Shown here: positions 1 through 6,187 of the stretch, piece by piece
Layout of the letters: each line of letters begins with the position of its first letter
Numbering within the stretch: the stretch's first letter is position 1
Origin: an uncultured Faecalibacterium sp.
GTDB taxonomy: Bacteria > Bacillota > Clostridia > Oscillospirales > Ruminococcaceae
Assembly (NCBI GenBank): GCA_934526125.1
Contig: CAKSZU010000089.1
Coordinates: 1 to 7,152 of the forward strand
Direction of reading: 5' to 3'
Length of the DNA: 7,152 nucleotides
Made by a program: the position numbers and the translations under genes
Notes under the pieces: generated by a model
Seen by the model: the letters and a program-made list of their open reading frames with translations, nothing else
Database searches by the model: none
What the model was told of the DNA's origin: nothing

Positions 1-275
1 GCGGAGCCGATGCGGATGATGTTGTCCACATCGTAGAACTTGAACAGCTCGTAGGAATAGATGCCGATGGAGGGCATTCCCATGCCGCTGCCCATCACGC
101 TGATGGGGCGGCCCTCATAGGTGCCGGTGAAGCCCAGCATCCCGCGGACACCGGTGACCTGACGGACATCCTTGAGGAAGGTGTCTGCAATGAACTTGGC
201 CCGCAGCGGATCGCCGGGCATCAGGACAGTCTTTGCGAAATCGCCTTTTTCAGCGCTGATGTGGGGAGTTGCCAT
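1..275 (-). CDS. deoD: Purine nucleoside phosphorylase DeoD-type, N-terminal part (3' end outside window)
   Basis: DeoD cleaves purine (deoxy)nucleosides with phosphate to give the free base and (deoxy)ribose-1-phosphate, a cytoplasmic purine salvage reaction. Translation from the ATG at 275-273 gives 91 codons before the window edge. The protein starts [15 protein letters not shown], continues with [21 protein letters not shown] and [11 protein letters not shown], and matches the well-known E. coli DeoD N-terminus almost throughout. Visible active-site residues are His5 (nucleoside site, supplied by the neighbouring subunit) and the phosphate ligands Gly21, Arg25 and Arg44, equivalent to E. 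coli H4/G20/R24/R43 counted without the initiator Met. An AGGAG ribosome site lies at 286-290, ten bases upstream. The gene follows the M23 peptidase after 52 bases on the same strand. I see no convincing promoter in the gap, so co-transcription is possible. Family assignment is firm; the rest of the gene cannot be judged. Confidence 0.95.
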   Translation of the reverse strand, partial: MATPHISAEKGDFAKTVLMPGDPLRAKFIADTFLKDVRQVTGVRGMLGFTGTYEGRPISVMGSGMGMPSIGIYSYELFKFYDVDNIIRIGS

Positions 276-308
276 AATGAATACGCTCCTTTTCTTCTGT
301 TTTATCGG

Positions 309-322
309 GGCTGTTTCCAGCC
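309..322 (-). other. Small hairpin with GAAA tetraloop between M23 gene and deoD
   Basis: In the 52-base gap between the M23 stop and the deoD start, the leftward transcript reads GGCTG-GAAA-CAGCC, a perfect 5-bp stem closed by a GNRA-type tetraloop. No U-rich tract follows (next bases are CCGATAAAAC), so it does not look like an intrinsic terminator. It could be an RNA processing or stability element, or chance. Confidence 0.4.
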
Positions 323-327
323 GGAAA

Positions 328-2211
328 TCATCTCTTGCCGGGGAACACCGACTGGGGTGCAACGTAGGAACCGTTGCGGCGGATCTCGAAGTGGCAGTGG
401 TTGCCGCTGGAACGTCCCGTGCTGCCCACATAGCCGATGAGCTGGCCCTGCCGGACGGTCTGGCCCGAGTGGACCACCAGGGACAGGCAGTGGGCATAGA
501 CGGTGGTGTAGCCGCCGGAGTGGCTGATGATGACGGAGTAGCCGTAGCCCGTACCGGCACCGGCCTTGTTGTAGCCGGCCTTGGTGACGGTGCCGCCGGC
601 CGAGGCGTAGATGGGTGTGCCGGCCGCGGCGCAGATATCCACGCCCTTGTGGCCGCTGCCGTACCAGCGCGAGCAGTAGCGGTAGCCCGGCACCGGCCAG
701 ATAAACTGACCGCTGCCCGTGATATAAGCGGTGGCGCTGCGGGCGGCCTTCTTGGTTCCGACCACGACCTTCTTGTTCACCGGCTCCTTGATGGTCTCGG
801 TGGACAGGACGGTCTGCTCCAGCAGGGCCCCGTTGGTGTCGTAGATGTTCTGCAGGGTGACCCGGCGCAGGCCGTTCTCGCCTTCCTGCAGGGTCTTTGT
901 GGTGCCCTTGCTGTATTCATCGGACTGAGTGGTCTCGGTGCTGAAGGCGATCTCCTCGTCCCGGGTCTCGATCTTGGTGATCCGGACTTCCAGCAGGGCT
1001 TCCTGCTTGGTCACGATCAGGGGATCGCCCTCCTGGATGTTGGAGTTCTCGGTCAGCGGGCTGCCCTTGAAATCCGGGTTCAGGGCGCAGAGTTCCCGGA
1101 AGGTCAGGTCGTTCTTCTGGGCGATGGACCACAGGGTGTCGCCCGCGCTGACGGTATAGATCTTCTGTTGCTGCTGGACGCCGGTCAGCAGGTTCTCGAT
1201 GGAGTTGTCGTCCTCGAAGCTGCTGTTGAAGTAGATGCCGCCCTCCAGCGTCACAGTCTTGTTGAAGCCCACCGTGGTGTTCTCGTCGGCCTGCTCCTCA
1301 TAGGGGGCCAGCAGGCCTTCCAGATAGGACCGCAGGGTGTCGCCGTCGGCGCAGACGGCGGTCAGCTCGCCGTCCAGATACAGGGCGGTGCCTTCGCTGA
1401 TCTCATCGCTGGCGCTCTGCAGGATGGCGTCGGCGGTCTCGTTCTCGTCCATGGTGCGGTGGGTCACCGAGATGGTATAGGCGGGCTCAATGGTCCACTC
1501 GGTCTGATCCGACCCGGTGTAGTTGATGCGCTGCATCACGTCCTCCCGGGCCAGGTTGAACACTTCTTCATTGGCCACATAGCCGACAGTCTTGCCGTTG
1601 ACCTGCACGGCCAGCGCATAGGGCTGGGCCATGGTGCGGCTCAGCACGGTGCCGAACACGCCCAGCATACACAGGGGCAGGATGTACATGACCATCCGGG
1701 GCAGAAGCCCCACGTTCCGTTTCAGGCCGCTGGCGATGTAGCGCCGGGCCGCTTTCAGGGCGGCGCCGGTGCCTTTTTCCTTCCGGACCTTATGGGCATG
1801 GGCAAAGGCAGCGCCGATGCCCTTGAAGAACAGGTAGAACGGTGTGAACAGATCCCGGAGCATCTGCGCCGCACCGGGGAACGCCATGACGGCGATCTCG
1901 TGCAGGACGTGCCTGCACCAGCGGGCCAGCTGACGCGCTGCGGCGGCAATGCCACGGCAGGTGCGCACCACGGCGTACTCGGCCGAAAAGCCCAGCGCAT
2001 AGAGGGTCTCGCCCACCGCCAGCACCAGCGCGCTGCCCCGCATCCGGCTGGACAGGTTGTTCATGTGGTGCTGTGTTCTGCGGCGGAAGCGATGCCGCCG
2101 CAGCAGGCCGGAACACTGGATCCTGGCCCAGAGGCTGCGCAGCTTCTGGCCGCGCCTGGCCGGTGCCGCGGGGGTCTGCTGCTGCGGCTCATTTGTTTTT
2201 TCTTCGATCAA
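328..2211 (-). CDS. Membrane-anchored LysM-G5-M23 family metallopeptidase (peptidoglycan endopeptidase)
   Basis: A 627-residue protein predicted to cut peptide cross-links in peptidoglycan outside the membrane. Domains in order: a basic Gln/Arg-rich N-terminus (1-50); a cytoplasmic region with two amphipathic or hydrophobic stretches (about 60-82 and 103-139); one clear membrane segment (about 168-190); an extracytoplasmic stalk; LysM (about 350-402, [16 protein letters not shown]), which binds glycan; a G5-like domain (about 404-487); and C-terminal M23/LytM (about 517-620). The M23 zinc and catalytic residues are all present: His521 and Asp525 in HKGVD, His574 in YAH, His605 and His607 in HCHFEI, so it should be active. 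The start is TTG at 2211-2209, chosen because AAGGAG at 2221-2226 sits nine bases upstream and a promoter lies just beyond. The next ATG in frame is Met50, with no comparable support. It follows the rluA-like gene and precedes deoD on the same strand. A role in wall remodelling, division or sporulation is inference. Confidence 0.93.
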   Translation of the reverse strand: MIEEKTNEPQQQTPAAPARRGQKLRSLWARIQCSGLLRRHRFRRRTQHHMNNLSSRMRGSALVLAVGETLYALGFSAEYAVVRTCRGIAAAARQLARWCRHVLHEIAVMAFPGAAQMLRDLFTPFYLFFKGIGAAFAHAHKVRKEKGTGAALKAARRYIASGLKRNVGLLPRMVMYILPLCMLGVFGTVLSRTMAQPYALAVQVNGKTVGYVANEEVFNLAREDVMQRINYTGSDQTEWTIEPAYTISVTHRTMDENETADAILQSASDEISEGTALYLDGELTAVCADGDTLRSYLEGLLAPYEEQADENTTVGFNKTVTLEGGIYFNSSFEDDNSIENLLTGVQQQQKIYTVSAGDTLWSIAQKNDLTFRELCALNPDFKGSPLTENSNIQEGDPLIVTKQEALLEVRITKIETRDEEIAFSTETTQSDEYSKGTTKTLQEGENGLRRVTLQNIYDTNGALLEQTVLSTETIKEPVNKKVVVGTKKAARSATAYITGSGQFIWPVPGYRYCSRWYGSGHKGVDICAAAGTPIYASAGGTVTKAGYNKAGAGTGYGYSVIISHSGGYTTVYAHCLSLVVHSGQTVRQGQLIGYVGSTGRSSGNHCHFEIRRNGSYVAPQSVFPGKR

Positions 2212-2263
2212 AAGGGGTTGCTCCTTCCTGACGGTTTGGGTCGAAAGTTACAAATTCATTTCA

Positions 2264-2291
2264 ATTATACACCCTGCTCCGGCTGAAACAA
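2264..2291 (-). promoter_or_regulatory. Predicted sigma-A-type promoter of the M23 peptidase gene
   Basis: Reading leftward, TTGTTT (2291-2286) and a perfect TATAAT (2269-2264) are separated by 16 bases. The predicted start is near 2257, giving a leader of about 46 bases ending in the AAGGAG site and TTG codon. This is the main content of the 130-base gap 2212-2341. No terminator-like hairpin with a T-run was seen after the rluA-like gene, so some read-through from upstream is likely as well. Confidence 0.65.
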
Positions 2292-2341
2292 GCCTTGTCA
2301 CAGAATTTGGGCAGAGCTTTCACGGAGTTTTCACTTTATGT

Positions 2342-3253
2342 TCACGATTCGCCATCCAGCAGGGCCTGCATATCCGGCGGCAGAGGGCTTTCCACCGTCA
2401 CAGTCTCAAAGACCAGCGGAACCTGCAGACGGACTGCATCCGGCCCGGCGGTATGCACCGGCACCCGGAAGGTCTGTCTTGCGCAGTGGAGGGCCTGCCG
2501 CCCGATCCGGTCCCGGTGTCCGCCGTACAGGTCATCCCCGGCCAGCGGGTGGCCGATGGAGGCAAAGTGGACCCGGATCTGGTGGGTGCGGCCGGTCACG
2601 GGGACGCAGGCCGCAAGACTCAAGCCGTTTTCCGCTTTTAGTATGGTATACTCGGTGCGGCTGGGCTTGCCCTCCGGGGTCACGCACCGCCCGATGATGC
2701 TGTCGCCCCGCCTCCCGATGGGGGCGTCGATGACGCCGGGCCCCAGGGGCAGCTCCCCTTCCACGACGGCATAGTAGAGCTTTTCCACGTTCCCGGCCAG
2801 AAGCGGTGCGGCGTAGCCGTTGGCCGCCGCCAGTACAAGGCCGCTGGTGTCCTTGTCGATGCGGTTCACCGGGCGGAACACCGGGCTTGTGCCCCGGGCC
2901 GCCGCCCGGGCGGCATAGCCGTTGGCCAGGGTGTCCCGGGGGTAGTTCAGGGTGGGATGCACTGCCAGATGGGGCGGCTTTTCCAGCACCAGAGCAAAGG
3001 CATCCTCGTAGACCGCCTGCACCGGGATCTCCGGCTGGGGCTCCACCCCGGGGCCGTCCTCCGGCAGAGCAAAGGCGATCTGCTGCCCCGCCCTCACCGG
3101 GCGGTTGGCCAGGATCGGCTCCCCGTCGGCAAAAAAGCCGCCGCCGTGGAATTTGACCGCGCGGGCCAGCTCTGTGGAGACGGCGCACCGGCGCAGAAAA
3201 CTGCGCAGCAGGGTGCCGTCTGCCTCGGGCGGGACCGGAAAGATCAGCTGCAT
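2342..3253 (-). CDS. RluA-family pseudouridine synthase
   Basis: A 303-residue cytoplasmic enzyme that isomerises specific uridines in structured RNA (rRNA or tRNA) to pseudouridine. An S4-like N-terminal region (about 11-66) for RNA binding precedes the catalytic domain. The family signature is visible at 128-141 as PVNRIDKDTSGLVL, with Asp133 as the catalytic aspartate. The normal HRLD is written NRID, a variant I recall as common in Firmicutes members. A second conserved block is GRTHQIRVHF at 221-230, followed by GHPLAGDDLYGG. Length is normal for the RluA/RluD group. The ATG start is supported by GGGAGGG at 3261-3267, seven bases upstream, and by a strong promoter. The target site (RluA-, RluC- or RluD-like, or a Firmicute YlyB/YhcT/YjbO type) cannot be read from the sequence, so no symbol is given. 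It is divergent from rnpB. Confidence 0.93.
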   Translation of the reverse strand: MQLIFPVPPEADGTLLRSFLRRCAVSTELARAVKFHGGGFFADGEPILANRPVRAGQQIAFALPEDGPGVEPQPEIPVQAVYEDAFALVLEKPPHLAVHPTLNYPRDTLANGYAARAAARGTSPVFRPVNRIDKDTSGLVLAAANGYAAPLLAGNVEKLYYAVVEGELPLGPGVIDAPIGRRGDSIIGRCVTPEGKPSRTEYTILKAENGLSLAACVPVTGRTHQIRVHFASIGHPLAGDDLYGGHRDRIGRQALHCARQTFRVPVHTAGPDAVRLQVPLVFETVTVESPLPPDMQALLDGES

Positions 3254-3278
3254 GGCTCGTCCCTCCCAAAAATTTACG

Positions 3279-3288
3279 CCATATATGG
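3279..3288. promoter_or_regulatory. Palindrome CCATATATGG at the predicted rluA transcription start
   Basis: A perfect 10-bp inverted repeat lies just downstream of the rluA -10 (3293-3298) and spans the predicted start near 3286. Its position would suit a small operator, but at this length and A/T content chance is a real alternative. Confidence 0.25.
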
Positions 3289-3292
3289 ATTT

Positions 3293-3321
3293 ATTATAGC
3301 AAATTTCGGCGCCGCTTGCAA
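3293..3321 (-). promoter_or_regulatory. Predicted promoter of the rluA-like gene (shares its -35 with rnpB)
   Basis: On the minus strand TTGCAA (3321-3316) is followed after exactly 17 bases by a perfect TATAAT (3298-3293). The -10 is preceded by TGC, an extended -10. The predicted start is near 3286, giving a leader of about 33 bases that contains the GGGAGGG ribosome site. The -35 hexamer is self-complementary and also serves the rightward promoter of rnpB. Confidence 0.75.
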
Positions 3322-3344
3322 ATCTTGTTTTTTTATGGTATCAT
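3316..3344 (+). promoter_or_regulatory. Predicted promoter of rnpB
   Basis: TTGCAA (3316-3321), a 17-base spacer and TATCAT (3339-3344) form a good housekeeping promoter, with TGG directly before the -10 (extended -10). The predicted start, seven bases after the -10, is about 3351. That is exactly where the 5' strand of the RNase P RNA P1 helix begins, which supports both calls. Confidence 0.8.
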
Positions 3345-3350
3345 GGTGTG

Positions 3351-3700
3351 CGGAAAACGAGTGGAACATACGGCGGCGGGGCGGCTTGACCGTCCTGAGG
3401 AAAGTCCGGGCCTCACAGAGCACGGTAACTGCTAACGGCAGCCGAGGGCGACCTCAGGGAAAGTGCAACAGAAAGGAAACCGCCGCAGCAATGCGGTAAG
3501 GATGAAAGGGCGAGGTAAGAGCTCACCAGCGCATGGGTGACCATGCGGCTTTGTAAACCCTACCGGAAGCAACACCTAGATGGGACGGATAGCGCTGCTC
3601 GCGTGTCCCGATGGTGGCATGAGCCTGCCAGCAATGGCAGGTCGAGACAGATCGTCGTTTAATACAGAACCCGGCTTACGGTCCATCTCGTTTTCCGTTT
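3351..3700 (+). ncRNA. rnpB: RNase P RNA, bacterial type A
   Basis: This is the catalytic RNA that removes 5' leaders from pre-tRNAs together with the RnpA protein. The universal core is present: GAGGAAAGTCCGGGC at 3397-3411 and ACAGAACCCGGCTTA at 3664-3678. These form P4 (AAG 3402-3404 plus CCGGG 3406-3410 with CCCGGCTT 3670-3677), leaving the conserved bulged U at 3405. P1 is a perfect 11-bp helix, 3351-3361 with 3687-3697. P2 is 3370-3376 with 3652-3658. P3 is a short hairpin, 3378-3384 with 3390-3396. Further hairpins end in GNRA loops: CCGCA-GCAA-TGCGG (P12-like), CGCATGG-GTGA-CCATGCG (P14-like) and CCTGCCA-GCAA-TGGCAGG (P18-like). The GGU expected to pair with the tRNA CCA end is at 3613-3615. 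The order and GNRA-capped P14/P18 fit type A rather than the Bacillus type B. Ends are set by P1; the exact 3' end is uncertain by a few bases. Confidence 0.96.
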
Positions 3701-3713
3701 TTAAGATCATACG

Positions 3714-3754
3714 GAGCTGCTGCGGAAGATCCCCGCGGCAGCTCTTTCTGTTTT
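3714..3754 (+). terminator. Intrinsic terminator downstream of rnpB
   Basis: GAGCTGCTGCGG (3714-3725) pairs with CCGCGGCAGCTC (3733-3744) as a 12-bp stem with one G-T pair and a 7-base loop, followed by the T-rich run TTTCTGTTTT (3745-3754). It lies 14 bases after the RNase P RNA and before the nadE promoter, so it should separate the two units. The P1 helix of rnpB is itself followed by a five-T run (3698-3702) and may terminate part of the transcripts earlier. Confidence 0.85.
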
Positions 3755-3791
3755 GGGACGAAACTTTTCACTTTCCGTTTGGGCCAGAGTG

Positions 3792-3800
3792 TGATATACT
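3792..3800 (+). promoter_or_regulatory. Predicted extended -10 promoter of the nadE operon
   Basis: TGATATACT combines a TG extended element with TATACT at 3795-3800. The region 17 bases upstream (TTTCCG, 3772-3777) is a weak -35, as is common for extended -10 promoters. The predicted start is near A3807. The upstream terminator at 3714-3754 makes an independent promoter here likely. Confidence 0.6.
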
Positions 3801-3809
3801 ATGTTCACT

Positions 3810-3872
3810 ATGGAGGATGCAGCTGTCCGCCATGGGGAAACAAGAGAGACAGGATGTGAAATCCTCCGATGA
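3810..3872 (+). CDS. Possible 20-codon leader ORF coupled to nadE (speculative)
   Basis: From the ATG at 3810, about three bases after the predicted transcription start, a frame encodes MEDAAVRHGETRETGCEILR and stops with TGA at 3870-3872. The stop overlaps the nadE start by ATGA, the classic arrangement for translational coupling. An in-frame ATG at 3801 would extend it by three codons but probably lies upstream of the transcript start. There is no ribosome-binding site, so translation would have to be near-leaderless. The peptide resembles nothing I know. The case rests on position and the overlap. Chance is possible for so short a frame, and the GC-rich region makes open frames common. Confidence 0.3.
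   Translation: MEDAAVRHGETRETGCEILR
3812..3867 (+). promoter_or_regulatory. Nested stem-loop in the nadE leader covering the start region
   Basis: GGAGGAT (3812-3818) is perfectly complementary to ATCCTCC (3861-3867), which ends one base before the nadE ATG. Inside, CTGTC (3823-3827) can pair with GACAG (3848-3852). A competing local hairpin, AGGAT (3851-3855) with ATCCT (3861-3865), would hide the only weak Shine-Dalgarno-like AGGA upstream of nadE. It does not resemble any NAD+ riboswitch consensus that I recall. Function is inferred from base pairing only. Confidence 0.4.
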
Positions 3873-5800
3873 AAGATGGTTTTTTGAAAGCAGCAGCCCT
3901 CTCGCCCGCGCTGCGGGTGGCGGACTGCATCTATAACGCAGGTCAGATCGTCCGGGAACTGCAGGCTGCGGCCGCCCGGGGCGTGAAGCTGGCCGTGTTC
4001 CCTGAGTTCTGCCTGACAGGCTACACCTGCGGCGATCTGTTCCTGCAGCACACGCTGCAGCAGGGCGCGCTGGAAGGCCTGCAGACCGTGCTGGACGTCA
4101 GCCGGGAGCTGGACACCGTGGTCCTGGTGGGCCTGCCGCTGCTGGTGCGGGGCAAGCTGTACAACTGCGCCGCCGTCCTCTGCCGGGGCCGGGTGCTGGG
4201 CCTGGTGCCCAAGACCTACCTGCCCAACTACGGCGAGTTCTACGAGAAGCGGCAGTTCACCGCCGGGTCCGCCGAGATCGAGACGGTGACGGTCTGCGGG
4301 CAGGAGGTGCCCTTCGGCACGTCCCTGCTCTTCCGCTGCCGCCAGATGCCCAGCTTCGTGCTGGGCGTGGAGCTGTGCGAGGACCTGTGGAGCGCCCTGC
4401 CCCCCTCCACCTTCCACGCGCTGGCCGGGGCCACCGTCATCGCCAACCTTTCGGCCAGCGATGAGACCGTGGGCAAGGCGGAGTACCGCCGGGCTCTGGT
4501 GGAGAACCAGTCCGCCCGCCTGCTCTGCAGCTATCTGTACGCTTCGGCCGGCCACGGCGAGAGTACCCAGGACATGGTCTTTGCCGGGCATGATCTGATC
4601 GCCGAGAACGGCACCCTGCTGGCCGAGGCGGCCCCCTTTGCGGGCGGCCACGCCGAGACCGAGATCGACTGCCAGCGGATGGAGGCCGAGCGGGCCCGCA
4701 ACACCAGCTTTGAGCCCGCCTGCGAGGGCTACCAGACCGTGGAGTTCGATCTGCCCCTCACCGAGACGGTGCTGACCCGCTGGGTGGACCCCACCCCCTT
4801 CATTCCCCACAACGAGCAGCTGCGGGCCCAGCGCTGCGAGCTGATCCTGAAGATGCAGGCCGACGGTCTGGCCAAGCGGCTGGAACACGCCCGGGCCAAA
4901 ACGGCCGTCATCGGCATTTCCGGCGGGCTGGACAGCTGCCTTGCCCTGCTGGTGGCCGTCCGCGCCATGAAGCAGCTGGGCCGCCCTGTCTCCGATGTGC
5001 TGGCCGTCACCATGCCCTGCTTCGGCACCACCAAGCGGACCCGGAGCAACGCCGAGATCCTCTGTGATGAACTCCAAGTCAGCTTCACCGAGATCGATAT
5101 CGCCAACACGGTCCACAGCCACTTTGCCGACATCGGGCAGGACGAGAACATGCTGGACGTGACCTATGAGAACGGTCAGGCCCGGGTGCGCACCCTGGAG
5201 CTGATGGACACCGCCAACCGCACCGGCGGTCTGGTGGTGGGCACCGGCGATTTGTCCGAGCTGGCCCTGGGCTGGGCCACCTACAACGGCGACCACATGA
5301 GCATGTACGGCGTCAACGCCGGGGTGCCCAAGACGCTGGTGCGGCATCTGGTCCGGTACGAGGCAGACATCGCCGCCACCCCCGCCCTCCGGGAGGTGCT
5401 GCTGGACATTCTGGATACCCCCGTCTCCCCCGAACTGCTGCCCGCCCGGGACAACGGCGAGATCGCACAGCGGACGGAGGATCTGGTGGGCCCCTACGAG
5501 CTGCACGACTTCTACCTCTATTATGTTCTCCGCTTCGGCTTCGGCCCGGCCAAGATCTTCCGGCTGGCAAAGGCTGCCTTTGCAGGGCGGCCCGAGTACC
5601 CGGACGAGGTGCTGTACCGGTGGCTGCGCAACTTCTACTGGCGTTTCTTCGCCCAGCAGTTCAAGCGCAGCTGTCTGCCCGACGGCCCCAAGATCGGCAG
5701 CGTGACCCTCTCGCCCCGGGGCGACTGGCGGATGCCCAGCGATGCCTGCGCCGCTTTGTGGCTGGCAGAGCTGGAGCAGCTGTTCCCCCAAAAAGGATGA
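3869..5800 (+). CDS. nadE: Glutamine-dependent NAD+ synthetase (two-domain NadE)
   Basis: This enzyme makes NAD+ from nicotinate adenine dinucleotide using ATP and ammonia, the last step of NAD biosynthesis in the cytoplasm. The 643 residues hold both domains of the glutamine-using form. The N-terminal nitrilase-type glutaminase (about 5-290) has the full triad Glu46 (FPEFCLTGYTCGD), Lys115 (VPKTYLPNYGEFYE) and Cys170 (GVELCEDLW); the spacing is the same as the E52/K121/C176 I recall for M. tuberculosis NadE. The C-terminal ATP-pyrophosphatase domain (about 320-640) carries the SGGLDS loop at 351-356 and GTGDLSELALGWATYNGDHM. Length is normal. The ATG at 3869 is the first usable start, because the ATG at 3854 in the same frame is followed at once by TGA, and MKDGFLKAAALSPALRVADC fits family N-termini. 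There is no well-placed Shine-Dalgarno; AGGA at 3851-3854 is 14 bases away. The next gene starts three bases after the stop, suggesting an operon. Confidence 0.97.
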   Translation: MKDGFLKAAALSPALRVADCIYNAGQIVRELQAAAARGVKLAVFPEFCLTGYTCGDLFLQHTLQQGALEGLQTVLDVSRELDTVVLVGLPLLVRGKLYNCAAVLCRGRVLGLVPKTYLPNYGEFYEKRQFTAGSAEIETVTVCGQEVPFGTSLLFRCRQMPSFVLGVELCEDLWSALPPSTFHALAGATVIANLSASDETVGKAEYRRALVENQSARLLCSYLYASAGHGESTQDMVFAGHDLIAENGTLLAEAAPFAGGHAETEIDCQRMEAERARNTSFEPACEGYQTVEFDLPLTETVLTRWVDPTPFIPHNEQLRAQRCELILKMQADGLAKRLEHARAKTAVIGISGGLDSCLALLVAVRAMKQLGRPVSDVLAVTMPCFGTTKRTRSNAEILCDELQVSFTEIDIANTVHSHFADIGQDENMLDVTYENGQARVRTLELMDTANRTGGLVVGTGDLSELALGWATYNGDHMSMYGVNAGVPKTLVRHLVRYEADIAATPALREVLLDILDTPVSPELLPARDNGEIAQRTEDLVGPYELHDFYLYYVLRFGFGPAKIFRLAKAAFAGRPEYPDEVLYRWLRNFYWRFFAQQFKRSCLPDGPKIGSVTLSPRGDWRMPSDACAALWLAELEQLFPQKG

Positions 5801-5803
5801 TCT

Positions 5804-6163
5804 ATGAAAAAACAGCATAAAACACTCTGGATCGATCTGATCTTTGCCGCTGTCGTACTGGCTGCGGCAGGCCTTCTGTTTTTCGGACGCCGTGCAAAGC
5901 CCGGCAGCAGCGCCCTTGAGGCCGAGCTGCTCTACGGCGATGCCAACACGGTACAGAAATTTTCTCTGGACAAGGATGCCGTCTACGACATCGACACCGG
6001 CTACCTGACCGTTCACATCGAAGTGAAGGACGGGGCCGCCCGGTTCATCGACTCCCCCTGCCCCGACCACATCTGTGAAAACTACGGCTGGATCTCGCAG
6101 GAGGATCAGTCGGCCACCTGTCTGCCGGCCCGCGCCGTGCTGACCATCGTTCCCCTGTCCTGA
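5804..6163 (+). CDS. NusG domain II-like small membrane-anchored protein
   Basis: A 119-residue protein with a short basic N-terminus, one membrane segment (about 9-27) and an extracytoplasmic domain. The C-terminal block has the pattern SPCPDHIC-ENYGWIS-QSATCLPARAVLTI (84-115), with Cys86, Cys91 and Cys106. This is the hallmark of the NusG domain II-like family common in Firmicutes, usually written CPDK.C...G.I....IVCLPN. Despite the name it is not the transcription factor NusG: it lacks the NGN domain and is membrane-bound. Molecular function is unknown; the three conserved cysteines outside the membrane suggest a disulfide, metal or redox role, which is inference. AAGGA at 5793-5797 lies six bases before the ATG, inside the end of nadE. 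The start is three bases after the nadE stop and 24 bases separate its stop from the LCP gene, so it belongs to that operon. Confidence 0.85.
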   Translation: MKKQHKTLWIDLIFAAVVLAAAGLLFFGRRAKPGSSALEAELLYGDANTVQKFSLDKDAVYDIDTGYLTVHIEVKDGAARFIDSPCPDHICENYGWISQEDQSATCLPARAVLTIVPLS

Positions 6164-6175
6164 GGAACCAGCAAA

Positions 6176-6187
6176 AGGAGATCTCCT
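6176..6187. repeat. 12-bp palindrome containing the LCP ribosome-binding site
   Basis: AGGAGATCTCCT is a perfect inverted repeat that includes the Shine-Dalgarno AGGAG and ends directly before the ATG at 6188. In RNA it could form a 4-bp stem with a GATC loop, or pair between two transcripts. It may be coincidental, since the 5' half is fixed by ribosome binding. Confidence 0.4.

Noticed and set aside
309..322. Hairpin after the M23 stop as an intrinsic terminator
   Set aside because: The stem is only 5 bp and has no T-run in the leftward direction, so it was kept only as a small hairpin.
172..2286. Open frame of about 700 codons on the plus strand opposite the M23 gene and deoD start
   Set aside because: It has the same GC-rich antisense shadow composition. 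The opposite strand encodes intact LysM, G5 and M23 motifs and DeoD.
2342..3253. NRID instead of HRLD in the pseudouridine synthase motif as a sign of inactivation
   Set aside because: The catalytic Asp is kept, the following DTSG is intact, and Asn at this position is, as far as I recall, common in Firmicute RluA-family proteins.
3801..3868. Known NAD+ riboswitch upstream of nadE
   Set aside because: I could not match the short leader to the NAD+-I (nadA) or NAD+-II (pnuC) consensus features that I recall. It was kept only as an unassigned structured leader.
3580..3936. Plus-strand frame running through the end of rnpB into nadE
   Set aside because: It overlaps the RNase P RNA core, its terminator and the nadE promoter, and the peptide has no recognisable features.
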